Source: Haemophilus pittmaniae
Lineage (GTDB): Bacteria; Pseudomonadota; Gammaproteobacteria; Enterobacterales; Pasteurellaceae
Length of the DNA: 64,000 bases
NCBI RefSeq assembly: GCF_900186995.1
Contig: NZ_LT906463.1
Location: forward strand, 1,860,001 to 1,924,000
Direction of reading: 5' to 3'
Below are positions 30,221-39,434 of the stretch, piece after piece (position 1 is the first letter of the stretch; every line of letters begins with the position of its first letter). The notes beneath the pieces are model-generated. The model did no database searches. It was given only the letters and a program-made list of their open reading frames with translations, and was not told the origin of the DNA. A program made the translations under genes and the position numbers.

Positions 30221-31918
30221 ATGTTTCGTCGAACACTTGCTTTTTGCTGTCTTATGAGCGCTCCGTTGCTGTCCTTTGAGGCGGCTGCGGCGCCACGCGT
30301 ACCGGAAATTCTAACCGATAACGGCATTACTTACTGTACCAACGCCTCGGGTTTTTCCTTTAATCCACAAACCGCTGATGCCGGTACCAGTATGAATGTG
30401 GTCACCGAACAGGTATATAACAAACTGTTTGAAATCAAAGATCATAGTGCCATGCTCAATCCAGCATTGGCACTTTCCTACTCTATTGCTGCCGATGGCA
30501 AAAGCATTTTGATTAATTTGCGCAAAGGGGTGAAATTTCACCACACGTCTTGGTTTACACCGACCCGCGATTTCAATGCTGAAGATGTGGTGTTCTCACT
30601 TAATCGGGTATTGGGCCATGATACCTACTTACCAACGCTAAACGAAACGGATGTGAATTATAGCAATCCGCAATACCGAATTTTTCACGAGCAAGCGAAG
30701 AAGGTTCATTTTCCATACTTTGACAGTATCCGTTTAAACCGCAAAATTAAAGCGGTCACAGCGATTAATCCATATCAGGTCAAAATTGATTTATTCGAAC
30801 CCGATGCTTCAATTTTGTCTCATTTGGCCAGTCAATATGCGGTTATTTTCTCACAGGAATATGCCTACCAATTAAGTGCCGATGATAACCTAACACAGCT
30901 AGATACCCACCCTGTTGGCACCGGCCCTTATCAGGTGAGGGACTACGTATATAACCAATATGTCCGCCTGATTCGTAATGAGGATTACTGGAAAAAAGAG
31001 GCTAGAATCCAAAATATCGTGGTGGATCTATCCGCCGATCGCAGTGGCCGTTTGATCAAATTCTTTAACGATGAATGCCAACTGGCTTCCTATCCGGAAG
31101 TGAGCCAATTGGGCTTATTACGCAATAAAGACGAACGTTATTATTTAAAATCTGCCGATGGCATGAATTTGGCCTATTTAGCCTTTAATTTCCAAAAACC
31201 GTTGATGCGTGATAAAGCCATACGCCAAGCGATTAGCCAAAGCTTAAATCGTTGGCGGATTGTGAAAAACATCTATCACAACACAGCTTCGGTTGCCAAT
31301 AATATTATTCCGAATGTGTCTTGGGCTTCCTCCATCAATACGCCGGATTTTGCCTTTGACTACAACCCTGATGAAGCCAAACAAAAATTACAGGACAAGC
31401 AATTAACTCTCAACTTATGGGTGATGAATGAAGAGCAGGTCTTTAACCCCTCCCCAATTAAAATGGCTGAATTAATTAAATGGGATTTAGCTCAGGCCGG
31501 TGTGCAGGTGAATGTACGTTCGGTCACCCGTACCTTTTTAATTGAACAGCTACGCAATAATGCCGAGGATTATGATCTCATTCTGACCGGTTGGTTGGCC
31601 GGAAATTTAGACCCCGATGGATTTATGCGACCGATTCTCAGCTGTGGGACCAAAAATGAAATCACCAACCTGTCCAATTGGTGTGATGATCGATTTGATC
31701 AGATTATGGACAAAGCAATTGCAACCAATCATTTATACGAACGCTCAAAGGCCTATAACCAAGCGCAGGAACTTATTTTGGATGAACTACCAATCATTCC
31801 ATTAGCCAATGTAAAACGTTTATTGGTCGCCAACGGTAAGGTACTGGGCGTTGAAATGACACCGTTCGGTTCAATTAATTTTGCCACATTACATTTCACT
31901 GCGAAGGAGAAAAAATAA
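30221..31918 (+). CDS. sapA: Peptide ABC transporter substrate-binding protein SapA
   Basis: SapA binds antimicrobial peptides and haem in the periplasm, and the Sap system is linked to peptide resistance in Haemophilus and Salmonella. The 565-residue precursor has a signal peptide (MFRRTLAFCCLMSAPLLSFEAAAA) and the DppA/OppA-type fold with LRKGVKFHHTSWFTPTRDFNAEDVVFS (about residues 102-128). It is the first gene of sapABCDF; its stop overlaps the sapB ATG in TAATG, showing translational coupling. Confidence 0.94.
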   Translation: MFRRTLAFCCLMSAPLLSFEAAAAPRVPEILTDNGITYCTNASGFSFNPQTADAGTSMNVVTEQVYNKLFEIKDHSAMLNPALALSYSIAADGKSILINLRKGVKFHHTSWFTPTRDFNAEDVVFSLNRVLGHDTYLPTLNETDVNYSNPQYRIFHEQAKKVHFPYFDSIRLNRKIKAVTAINPYQVKIDLFEPDASILSHLASQYAVIFSQEYAYQLSADDNLTQLDTHPVGTGPYQVRDYVYNQYVRLIRNEDYWKKEARIQNIVVDLSADRSGRLIKFFNDECQLASYPEVSQLGLLRNKDERYYLKSADGMNLAYLAFNFQKPLMRDKAIRQAISQSLNRWRIVKNIYHNTASVANNIIPNVSWASSINTPDFAFDYNPDEAKQKLQDKQLTLNLWVMNEEQVFNPSPIKMAELIKWDLAQAGVQVNVRSVTRTFLIEQLRNNAEDYDLILTGWLAGNLDPDGFMRPILSCGTKNEITNLSNWCDDRFDQIMDKAIATNHLYERSKAYNQAQELILDELPIIPLANVKRLLVANGKVLGVEMTPFGSINFATLHFTAKEKK

Positions 31919-32883
31919 TGCTCTCTTCCGCTATTCGCCATCTTTTTTGGATGCTGATTTTACTGCTGATTTTATCTCTATTAAGTTTCAGTATTTTGTT
32001 ACGCGATCCGTTAAATGCTGAACTAGTGACCAATAGCCTGTTACATTCCTATTGGAATTACGTAAAAAGATTATTACATGGCGACTTCGGTATCACTTAC
32101 AACGGTGGCGAATCCCTGTGGGGACTGATTTCTACCGTATTGCCTCCAACACTAGAACTTTGTAGCACGGCGTTACTGCTGGCATTTCTCTTTGCCATTC
32201 CGTTGGGAATTATCAGCGCAATAGAAAATCAACGATTCTTTGCTCGTGCACTACAAGGCTTTTCCGCATTCGGGCTATCGATCCCGGTATTCTGGCTGGC
32301 TCCGATTCTGCTTTATTTTGCTGCGATTTATCATTGGGAAATTGCTGCTAGCGGTCAATATAACCTGCTTTACGAGATTCCTACAGTAAGTGGTTTCCCG
32401 GTGATTGATGTGTGGTTTGTGGATGCACCTTATCGTATAAAAATCGTACAAAATGTATTGCAGCATTTGGCCTTGCCAAGTTTGATCCTATGCATCTTAC
32501 CGGCGATGGAATTTATTCGCATTATCCAAGCGCGTAGTGAATTTTTGCTTAATCAAAACTATGCCAAAATTGCTGTCACCCGCGGTTGGTCAAAATGGAA
32601 AATTCTGCATCGCTATGTTTTCCGCAATACCTTCCCATTATTGCTACCGCAATTAACCCGCGTATTCACTTTAGTACTCACCCAATGTATGCTGGTGGAA
32701 ACCGTACTGAGCTGGCCGGGGATTGGGCGTTGGTTAATCGATGCGGTAACTCAACAGGACTACAACAGTATTGCGGCTGGAGTGGTTGTAATCGGGATTT
32801 GTATCATCATTATTGACACCTTCTCCAAAAGCGTGATGTTTATTTTAGATCCATATAATAAGAAGGGCTGGTATGCACGATAA
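31918..32883 (+). CDS. sapB: Sap transporter permease SapB
   Basis: SapB is the first of two inner-membrane permeases of the Sap peptide importer, a 321-residue DppB-type protein. The usual features are an N-terminal helix (about 9-29), a segment with GDFGITYNGGESLWGLI, and an EAA-type loop before the last helices (NYAKIAVTRGWSKWKILHRYVFRNTFPLLLP). It overlaps sapC by 11 bases. Confidence 0.93.
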   Translation: MLSSAIRHLFWMLILLLILSLLSFSILLRDPLNAELVTNSLLHSYWNYVKRLLHGDFGITYNGGESLWGLISTVLPPTLELCSTALLLAFLFAIPLGIISAIENQRFFARALQGFSAFGLSIPVFWLAPILLYFAAIYHWEIAASGQYNLLYEIPTVSGFPVIDVWFVDAPYRIKIVQNVLQHLALPSLILCILPAMEFIRIIQARSEFLLNQNYAKIAVTRGWSKWKILHRYVFRNTFPLLLPQLTRVFTLVLTQCMLVETVLSWPGIGRWLIDAVTQQDYNSIAAGVVVIGICIIIIDTFSKSVMFILDPYNKKGWYAR

Positions 32884-33760
32884 AGAAGCTGATGAATTCC
32901 GCGAAAGTACCTCCCTTTATCAAATCTGGTTGGCCTTTCGGAAAAAACGTATTGCCTTATTTAGTTTTTACCTTTTCTGTCTCTTGGCGTTGGTAAGCGT
33001 GTTCCCGACCCTACTCATGCCCTATAGTGATTCACAACAATTTGTCGGCCTAGAATTGATACCGCCATCTTGGGTTGCAGAAGGGAAAATCGCCTTTTTC
33101 TTCGGTACCGATGACCTAGGTCGCGATCTGCTAAGCCGTCTGATTATGGGCACCCGTTATACCCTCGGTTCATCTCTGGTTGTCGTATTGCTGGCCGCAC
33201 TAATTGGTGGTTCTTTAGGCATTTTGGCGGGCATGACCGGTGGCATTAAATCGCGGATCTTGGGACATATTTTCGATGCCTTTCTATCGATTCCAATTTT
33301 GCTTATTGCCATTATTATTTCAACACTAATGGAACCGAGCCTGATTAATGCCATGTTCGCAACCTTATTGGCGATTCTACCTTACTTTATTCATGCCATT
33401 GCGCAGGCAGTACAACAGGAATTAAGCAAGGATTATGTGCTAACCTTAAAACTCGATGGCATTTCTAAATGGGAGCTGATTAAAAGTACTATTTTGCCAA
33501 ATATCACCGTTCCTTATATTCAGGAAATTGCCCGCGCACTCACGGTCGCGATTTTGGATATTAGCGCGCTGAGCTTTATTTCCCTTGGCGCCCAACGTCC
33601 ACTACCTGAATGGGGAGCGATGATCAAGGATTCCCTCGAACTACTCTATCTAGCGCCTTGGACGGTACTACTGCCGGGCATTGCGATTATTGTAACGATT
33701 TTGCTATGCATCATTTTTACCAATGGCTTATGCAAAGCCATCAATCAATATTACGGATAA
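32873..33760 (+). CDS. sapC: Sap transporter permease SapC
   Basis: SapC is the second permease, a 295-residue DppC-type protein. It has an N-terminal cytoplasmic tail, one helix (about 30-52), the FGTDDLGRDLLSRLIMGTRYTL motif typical of the family (about residues 80-101), and an EAA loop (DYVLTLKLDGISKWELIKSTILPNI). It begins inside the end of sapB and ends 3 bases before sapD. Confidence 0.93.
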   Translation: MHDKEADEFRESTSLYQIWLAFRKKRIALFSFYLFCLLALVSVFPTLLMPYSDSQQFVGLELIPPSWVAEGKIAFFFGTDDLGRDLLSRLIMGTRYTLGSSLVVVLLAALIGGSLGILAGMTGGIKSRILGHIFDAFLSIPILLIAIIISTLMEPSLINAMFATLLAILPYFIHAIAQAVQQELSKDYVLTLKLDGISKWELIKSTILPNITVPYIQEIARALTVAILDISALSFISLGAQRPLPEWGAMIKDSLELLYLAPWTVLLPGIAIIVTILLCIIFTNGLCKAINQYYG

Positions 33761-33763
33761 ATT

Positions 33764-34816
33764 ATGGCGCTCTTGGATATTCGCAATCTTAATATTGAAG
33801 TCGATACCCCCAATGGCCGGGTGAAAATTATCGACGGGCTGAATTTAACCTTAAATGAAGGGGAAATCCTTGGATTGGTAGGTGAATCCGGCTCAGGAAA
33901 AAGTTTAATCGCGAAGGTGATCGGCAACTCCATTAAGGAAAGCTGGATCATCACCGCCGATCGTTTTCGCTTTAACGATGTGGAATTACTCAAGCTCTCT
34001 CCGGCTAAGCGCCGCAAAATTGTCGGTAAAGAAATTTCGATGATTTTCCAAGATCCCTTAAGTGCTCTCGATCCTAGCCGCCCGATCGGTAAACAACTTA
34101 TTCAAAGCATTCCCAACTGGACATTCAAAGGCCGTTGGTGGCAATGGTTTGGTTGGAAAAAACGGCGTGCCATTGAACTATTGCACCGTGTTGGGATTAA
34201 GGATCACCGCACTATTATGGCCTGCTATCCGAATGAGTTAACCGAAGGCGAAGGGCAAAAGGTCATTATTGCTACCGCCGTCGCCAATCAACCACGACTC
34301 TTAATTGCCGATGAGCCAACCAATGCCCTCGAGCCAATTACTGCGCTTCAAGTATTCCGCCTACTGGTCAGCATGAACCAAAACCAAGGCACCACCATTT
34401 TATTGGCCAGTAATGACCTCAAAGGAATCAGCGAATGGTGTAGCAACATCAGCGTATTATATTGCGGACAAAACGCTGAAAGCGGGCCCACCGCCCAATT
34501 GCTGGAAACACCACATCATCCCTATACACAGGCATTACTTTACTGCCAACCTGATTTTACCCAACCCTTGGCATTTAAAAGTAAATTGGGCGCCTTAGAA
34601 GGCACCGTCCCTATTTTGGAACAACTACCGATTGGCTGTCGGTTGGGGCCGCGTTGCCCCTTTGCGCAACGGGAATGTATCGTAAAACCTAGTCGCTATC
34701 GCATCAAACAACATGAATTTTCCTGCCATCATCCGATTAATTTGCGGGAAAGCCGTTTTAAAGATAAGGCTGCCATCACGCCGCTGACCTTAAGCGACAA
34801 CAAAGGAGCCGAATAA
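33764..34816 (+). CDS. sapD: Sap transporter ATP-binding protein SapD
   Basis: SapD is one of two ATPases of the Sap importer, 350 residues, OppD-like. It has Walker A GESGSGKS (about 43-50), the Sap-typical divergent signature LTEGEGQ in place of LSGGQ, and Walker [12 protein letters not shown]. The C-terminal extension carries a four-cysteine cluster ([16 protein letters not shown] and then C-H-H) as in other oligopeptide ATPases. Its stop overlaps the sapF ATG (TAATG). Confidence 0.93.
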   Translation: MALLDIRNLNIEVDTPNGRVKIIDGLNLTLNEGEILGLVGESGSGKSLIAKVIGNSIKESWIITADRFRFNDVELLKLSPAKRRKIVGKEISMIFQDPLSALDPSRPIGKQLIQSIPNWTFKGRWWQWFGWKKRRAIELLHRVGIKDHRTIMACYPNELTEGEGQKVIIATAVANQPRLLIADEPTNALEPITALQVFRLLVSMNQNQGTTILLASNDLKGISEWCSNISVLYCGQNAESGPTAQLLETPHHPYTQALLYCQPDFTQPLAFKSKLGALEGTVPILEQLPIGCRLGPRCPFAQRECIVKPSRYRIKQHEFSCHHPINLRESRFKDKAAITPLTLSDNKGAE

Positions 34817-35616
34817 TGTCATTATTGGAAGTTGAAGATCTATGCAAAACCTTTGAAGGGCCGGCTCACTTTTTCGGCAGTCAACGCTTTAACGCAGTGG
34901 ATAATGTCAGTTTTACCCTTGCACCGAAGCAAACGCTCGCAATTATTGGCAAAAACGGTTCGGGCAAATCGACCCTGTTGAAAATGATCGCAGGTATTAC
35001 CCCGCCCACATCGGGGCAAATTCGATTTAACGGCAAACCATTGAGTTATGCCGATTCCTGCTTTCGCGCCCAACATATCCGAATGCTTTTTCAGGATGCC
35101 AATTCGGCCTTTAATCCACGCCAAAATATCGGTCAAATTTTAGATGCACCGTTACGTCTGCTGACTGATTGGGATGAAGAAACGCGCGATAAAAAGATTT
35201 TTCATACCCTACAGTTGGTCGGTCTGTATGCCGATTACACCAATTTAAAAATCCATCATTTACCGGCCAGCCAACGCCAACGGGTAGCTCTAGCGCGTGC
35301 ATTGATTTTAGAACCGGAAATTATTCTAATCGATGATGCTCTGAGTGCCGCCGATGCCAGCGTACAGATACAATTACTTAATCTAACCCTCGATCTACAA
35401 ACCCACTTTGGGCTCTCCTATATTTATGTGGGGCAAGATTTAGGGTTAATCAAACATATGGCGGATTATTTATTGGTGATGGATGAAGGGAAAATGATCG
35501 AGTTCGGCACGCCCCATGAACTATTCACTAATCCCAAAACCACCGTTACCCGCCTAATGGTCGAAAGCTATTTTGGTCACTTATTGGACGATAGTGCCTG
35601 GGCACAGACAAGTTAA
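34816..35616 (+). CDS. sapF: Sap transporter ATP-binding protein SapF
   Basis: SapF is the second Sap ATPase, 266 residues, OppF-like. It has Walker A GKNGSGKS (about 43-50), a degenerate signature [16 protein letters not shown] and Walker [13 protein letters not shown]. The Walker B reads D-D where most ABC ATPases have the catalytic D-E, which may lower hydrolysis at that site. It ends the sap operon here; I do not see a sapZ-like gene after it, only repeat copy 8 and the BASS-type gene. Confidence 0.92.
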   Translation: MSLLEVEDLCKTFEGPAHFFGSQRFNAVDNVSFTLAPKQTLAIIGKNGSGKSTLLKMIAGITPPTSGQIRFNGKPLSYADSCFRAQHIRMLFQDANSAFNPRQNIGQILDAPLRLLTDWDEETRDKKIFHTLQLVGLYADYTNLKIHHLPASQRQRVALARALILEPEIILIDDALSAADASVQIQLLNLTLDLQTHFGLSYIYVGQDLGLIKHMADYLLVMDEGKMIEFGTPHELFTNPKTTVTRLMVESYFGHLLDDSAWAQTS

Positions 35617-35631
35617 TTATTAATTTTCAAA

Positions 35632-35700
35632 CCAATCTCAATAAAATCAATGGCTTACATATTGTTTTAGCAAAAACTTTTATTTTCAAAGGGGCGTTTT
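35632..35700 (+). repeat. Dispersed ~70-bp intergenic repeat, copy 8
   Basis: CCAATCTC, the head AATAAAATCAATGGCTTAC, then AAAAACTTTTATTTTC, then the tail AAAGGGGCGTTTT, which pairs with AAAACGTCCTTT to 35712. This is the one copy whose tail does not face a gene 3' end; the next gene starts at 35805. Confidence 0.75.
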
Positions 35701-35804
35701 AAAACGTCCTTTTGCGCCGTATAGAAAACCTCTGGCCCTCAGCCATCGACAAGCGCCGCAAGAGCAATTAAAATCCGCGCATCATTTTCATTTTAAAAAA
35801 CATT

Positions 35805-36740
35805 ATGCAAGCGCTGCTTACTCTCACCAATTTTATCAATAAAACCCTTGGCATTTGGGCGATTTTCATCGTCCTGTTGGCATTCCAATATCCCACTCAA
35901 ATTAGAACGTTAGCGCCATTCTCCAATTATTTACTCGGATTCGCGATGTTCTGCATAGGTATGAGCCTAAGGTTTCACGATTTCGGCAATCTCATCAAAT
36001 ATCCCAAGACACTTTTTATCGTCATTATTAGCCAATATATAATTATGCCGTTGATTGCCTTCGGATTATCGAAAGCATTTACCTTACCATCGAATTTCGA
36101 GATCGGTATCATTTTACTTGGTTGTAGCCATAGCGCTTTCTCCTCCATTCTCATGACCTATTTAGGTAAAGGTAACACCACCCTTTCCGTTGCCAGCACC
36201 GCCATTTCAAGCCTGCTTGCGCCATTTCTGATACCAATTATTTTCTATATTTTGGGAGGCCAATGGTTGAATGTTGTGGTGGGAAGCATGCTTTTCACTG
36301 TACTAAAATGGGTGCTTGCCCCTATTTTTCTTGGTTTAGTAGTTAGTGCAATGCTTAAAAAACAAATCAGACCGATAACAAAAATCCTACCACTAATAGT
36401 CGCCATATCGATGCTAGTCATTTTTGCAATATTATCGGCTGCCCGAAAGGATAAACTCTTGGAATTCGGCTCCTTAATCTTAAGCCTGGTTGTATTACTC
36501 AACTGCTTAGGCTATGCCATCGGCTTCTTCACCGCCCGTTTCTTTAAACTGAGTATCGCCGACAGCAAAGCGATCGCCTTCCAACTAGGCATGAAAGATG
36601 CCGCTCCTGGTATTGTATTAAGCATCTACAACTTCAAATCGATTGCCACAGCAACACCAAGTTTTCTATTCAACTTCTGGCAAAACTTTTCTGCGCTGTA
36701 CTTAGCGGATATTTTCGTCAATAAGAAAGACAAAAAATAA
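35805..36740 (+). CDS. BASS-family (bile acid:sodium symporter-like) membrane transporter
   Basis: This 311-residue polytopic protein has about nine or ten hydrophobic helices and the overall layout of the BASS/SBF family. The usual substrate-site signature around CxPGGxxSNxxTYLAKGN is recognisable but changed to GCSHSAFSSILMTYLGKGN (about residues 106-124), and the second motif ELGMQNxxL appears as QLGMKDAAPG. Family members carry bile acids, pantoate or other organic acids; I cannot assign a substrate. It stands alone between sap and the type III restriction locus, with its own terminator. Confidence 0.8.
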   Translation: MQALLTLTNFINKTLGIWAIFIVLLAFQYPTQIRTLAPFSNYLLGFAMFCIGMSLRFHDFGNLIKYPKTLFIVIISQYIIMPLIAFGLSKAFTLPSNFEIGIILLGCSHSAFSSILMTYLGKGNTTLSVASTAISSLLAPFLIPIIFYILGGQWLNVVVGSMLFTVLKWVLAPIFLGLVVSAMLKKQIRPITKILPLIVAISMLVIFAILSAARKDKLLEFGSLILSLVVLLNCLGYAIGFFTARFFKLSIADSKAIAFQLGMKDAAPGIVLSIYNFKSIATATPSFLFNFWQNFSALYLADIFVNKKDKK

Positions 36741-36751
36741 TCTCATCCGCA

Positions 36752-36784
36752 ATAAAAAAGCGACTTAAAAAGTCGCTTTTTTAT
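36752..36784. terminator. Bidirectional terminator between the BASS-type gene and res
   Basis: The hairpin AAAAAAGCGACTT-AAA-AAGTCGCTTTTTT. Confidence 0.88.
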
Positions 36785-36821
36785 TTTATGGTGAATACCT
36801 TAAGACAATTAATAAATCTAA

Positions 36822-39425
36822 CTAAATAGCTAGTTCCTCCACCTTTTCTACCACGCGATATTCCAAATCATCATAATCTTTATGCAAATACTCAAAATTC
36901 TTTCTTGCATAAGTAATTTTCATTTGTTCTGAAATATCTAATTTGCCTTCATCAACACCACGCTGAATACCTTTGCCGGTATTTTTAGTTTCTGCCACAA
37001 AATAAACTTTATTCTGACCTTTAAACACTACCGCCCAGTCGGGATTATAATTCCCCAATGGCGTTGGAATTTTAAATTTTTTCGGTAACTTAAAATAAAA
37101 CTCGACATCTTCACTGCTTTCACAATGGCGGGCAAACGTATTTTCCGTGTTGGAATCTAGGGCAATATAGCCCTCATAAATGGTTTTTGATTGCTTACTC
37201 ACAGAAAAACTGTATTGATTAAGATAAAACTCAAAATCCTTAAATAACGTCATTTCATAGGTGCGATCGGCAATGCGGTGATATTCCACACCATCTGCCA
37301 TAATTTGACTTAATGCTTCATTAATTTTTTCTGCAACCAAATCAATAAAACGTTGTGGATTATGATAAATCTCTGCCAATCGTTCTAATTTTTGCAAAAT
37401 ACGGCAAATGGTTTGACGGGTTAGCCCGGTTTTCTTCTGTAATTCCCCCAACACATCAGGAATATCCCAGCGAGTTTTTGAGGTTACCTGATTGGAAGAA
37501 CGATATTCGGTCGTCACACCTTTTTCATTAATCGCAAAGGCAACCTTTTCATGTCGAATTTTTACCTCATCAATACGTGGCATTTTGACTAAATTGTTGA
37601 CCGCACTTTCGATTAAATCATCCTGTGAAAAATTGACCCGATAAGTCGTTTGGTGCTTAATGCGTTCCCAAATCGCGGCAAATTCAGGGTGTTGGCTAAA
37701 ATCTTTGCGATAACGCACATATTTTCGATCCTGCTTATTTTTAATTTGTCCTTTATCAAAGGACACACCGCAATCTTCTTCAATTTCCCGTTGTAATTTG
37801 GTCGCAAATTCCTCATAGCTTTCATTGGCAATCACTGTCAGGATATTTTTATCCCGCTCATGGCTTCTTACGCCAAGCTGATTCACCGGCAAGCGCAATC
37901 CACGTCCAATTTCTTGTCGCTTTTTAATTTCCGAATGGGTATCGTTTAACGTACAAATTTGAAACACATTCGGATTATCCCAGCCCTCACGCAAAGCAGA
38001 GTGAGAGAAAATAAAACGTAAGGGCTTATCCAAAGACAGCAAGGTTTCTTTATCCCGCATAATTAAATGATACGTGTCATTATCCGCCTGTGTCGTGCCG
38101 TTAGTATCTTTCAAGACGCCTTTTTTATCTTTGGAAAAATAACCTTCATGCACGCCAACGGGATCTTTTCCATGGGTTAATTCACGATAAATTTCCTCAA
38201 ACCATTGATAAAATTTGCCGTCGTTGCGGTAATTATCCACTTTATCTATAAAAAATAGCGACAACACTTTTATACCTAGCGTATTTAAACTTTTTTCCTT
38301 GCGTAAATGCTCTTCAATAGTTCGGCGAATTTGCATTTTTTGAATGTCGTCCTTCAATAATGAATTATCAACGCCTTTCGTCACTTTTAATCCGCCGGAA
38401 AACTCAATCTGTTGTTCCTCAACATTCATTCCTTCCAAAATATAACCACTGCGATAAACGTCATTTTGTCTGGAAAGATCAAATAAGTCTTGATTCGGCT
38501 TAACGGTGACGACTTTCTTCTTCATCGACTTATCATTTACCAAGATTTCCACTTTTGCCGACCAACTTTTCGCGCCGGCGTTAATTTCTTTTAACGCCAC
38601 ATAAGCGCCATTCACATCATTATCCGCCAATACGCTGTCCACTTCGATTTGCTTCACTAAGCCCAATTCGTACGCCTGCACAGGATTGAGGCGAAAAATC
38701 GGGTTGTAGGCGTTTTTATGGGTTGCCGAATAGCGCAGAGTGAATAAAGGATTGAGACTTGCGATAGCATGACGGCGAATATCCGTTTCCATATTCTGCG
38801 GTTCATCAATAATCACAATAGGATTGACGTTTTGAATATAACGAATGGGCGCATCGCCACTTTCATTTTGTGTATTAATCACATTGCTTTCTTTGGCAAA
38901 GGCATCAATATTCATCACCAAAATTTCAATATGATTGCCGGTAGCAAAGGCTTTTAAGCGGGAAAGTTGATTACTCTTATATTCATATTTCGGATTTACG
39001 CTCGGGTTATCAAACAGGGTGGCAAAGTGGCTACGCGTTGTTTCCAAGGTATGCAATACGCCCTCACGAATAGGCACGCTCGGCACCACAATCACAAATT
39101 TCTGCCAACCATATTGACGATTCAATTCAAAAATCGTGCGCAAGTAAACATAGGTTTTTCCCGTGCCGGTTTCCATTTCTACGGTAAAATTTCTACCCTG
39201 TTCCTCAATGAAAGTGCGGTAAAAATTAAACTTGTTTTGTTGCTTAGCCAAGTTTTGTTGTAGCTGTTCATCATTAATTTGTAACGGCAAATTCGCCACG
39301 AAACGCATATCATTCTGCGCTTTCAAACCGAATTCCGTTTGCTGATTAGGCTGTCCGATGAACAAATCCACCGCTACTTGAATCGCATGCATTTGGTAAT
39401 CCAAGGTTTCAAATTGAAGTTCCAT
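36822..39425 (-). CDS. Type III restriction enzyme Res subunit
   Basis: Res is the ATP-dependent translocase and endonuclease of a type III system and needs Mod for site recognition. The 867-residue protein has the SF2 helicase motifs: Walker A METGTGKT (84-91), DEPQ box IIDEPQNM and motifs V/VI in LREGWDNPNVFQICTL and QEIGRGLRLP. Near the C-terminus is a PD-(D/E)xK nuclease motif (NPDWAVVF, then VAETKNTG). It is somewhat shorter than the EcoP15I Res I remember but looks complete. It starts 9 bases after mod with AGGAGG before the ATG. Uptake-signal cores occur at 37600-37608 and 39212-39220. Confidence 0.93.
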   Translation of the reverse strand: MELQFETLDYQMHAIQVAVDLFIGQPNQQTEFGLKAQNDMRFVANLPLQINDEQLQQNLAKQQNKFNFYRTFIEEQGRNFTVEMETGTGKTYVYLRTIFELNRQYGWQKFVIVVPSVPIREGVLHTLETTRSHFATLFDNPSVNPKYEYKSNQLSRLKAFATGNHIEILVMNIDAFAKESNVINTQNESGDAPIRYIQNVNPIVIIDEPQNMETDIRRHAIASLNPLFTLRYSATHKNAYNPIFRLNPVQAYELGLVKQIEVDSVLADNDVNGAYVALKEINAGAKSWSAKVEILVNDKSMKKKVVTVKPNQDLFDLSRQNDVYRSGYILEGMNVEEQQIEFSGGLKVTKGVDNSLLKDDIQKMQIRRTIEEHLRKEKSLNTLGIKVLSLFFIDKVDNYRNDGKFYQWFEEIYRELTHGKDPVGVHEGYFSKDKKGVLKDTNGTTQADNDTYHLIMRDKETLLSLDKPLRFIFSHSALREGWDNPNVFQICTLNDTHSEIKKRQEIGRGLRLPVNQLGVRSHERDKNILTVIANESYEEFATKLQREIEEDCGVSFDKGQIKNKQDRKYVRYRKDFSQHPEFAAIWERIKHQTTYRVNFSQDDLIESAVNNLVKMPRIDEVKIRHEKVAFAINEKGVTTEYRSSNQVTSKTRWDIPDVLGELQKKTGLTRQTICRILQKLERLAEIYHNPQRFIDLVAEKINEALSQIMADGVEYHRIADRTYEMTLFKDFEFYLNQYSFSVSKQSKTIYEGYIALDSNTENTFARHCESSEDVEFYFKLPKKFKIPTPLGNYNPDWAVVFKGQNKVYFVAETKNTGKGIQRGVDEGKLDISEQMKITYARKNFEYLHKDYDDLEYRVVEKVEELAI
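37600..37608 (-). repeat. Hin-type uptake signal core in res
   Basis: ACCGCACTT, the complement of AAGTGCGGT, inside the res coding region. Confidence 0.8.
39212..39220 (+). repeat. Hin-type uptake signal core in res
   Basis: AAGTGCGGT followed by AAAAATT, the extended uptake-signal pattern, near the 5' end of res. Confidence 0.85.
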
Positions 39426-39434
39426 TTTGCCTCC

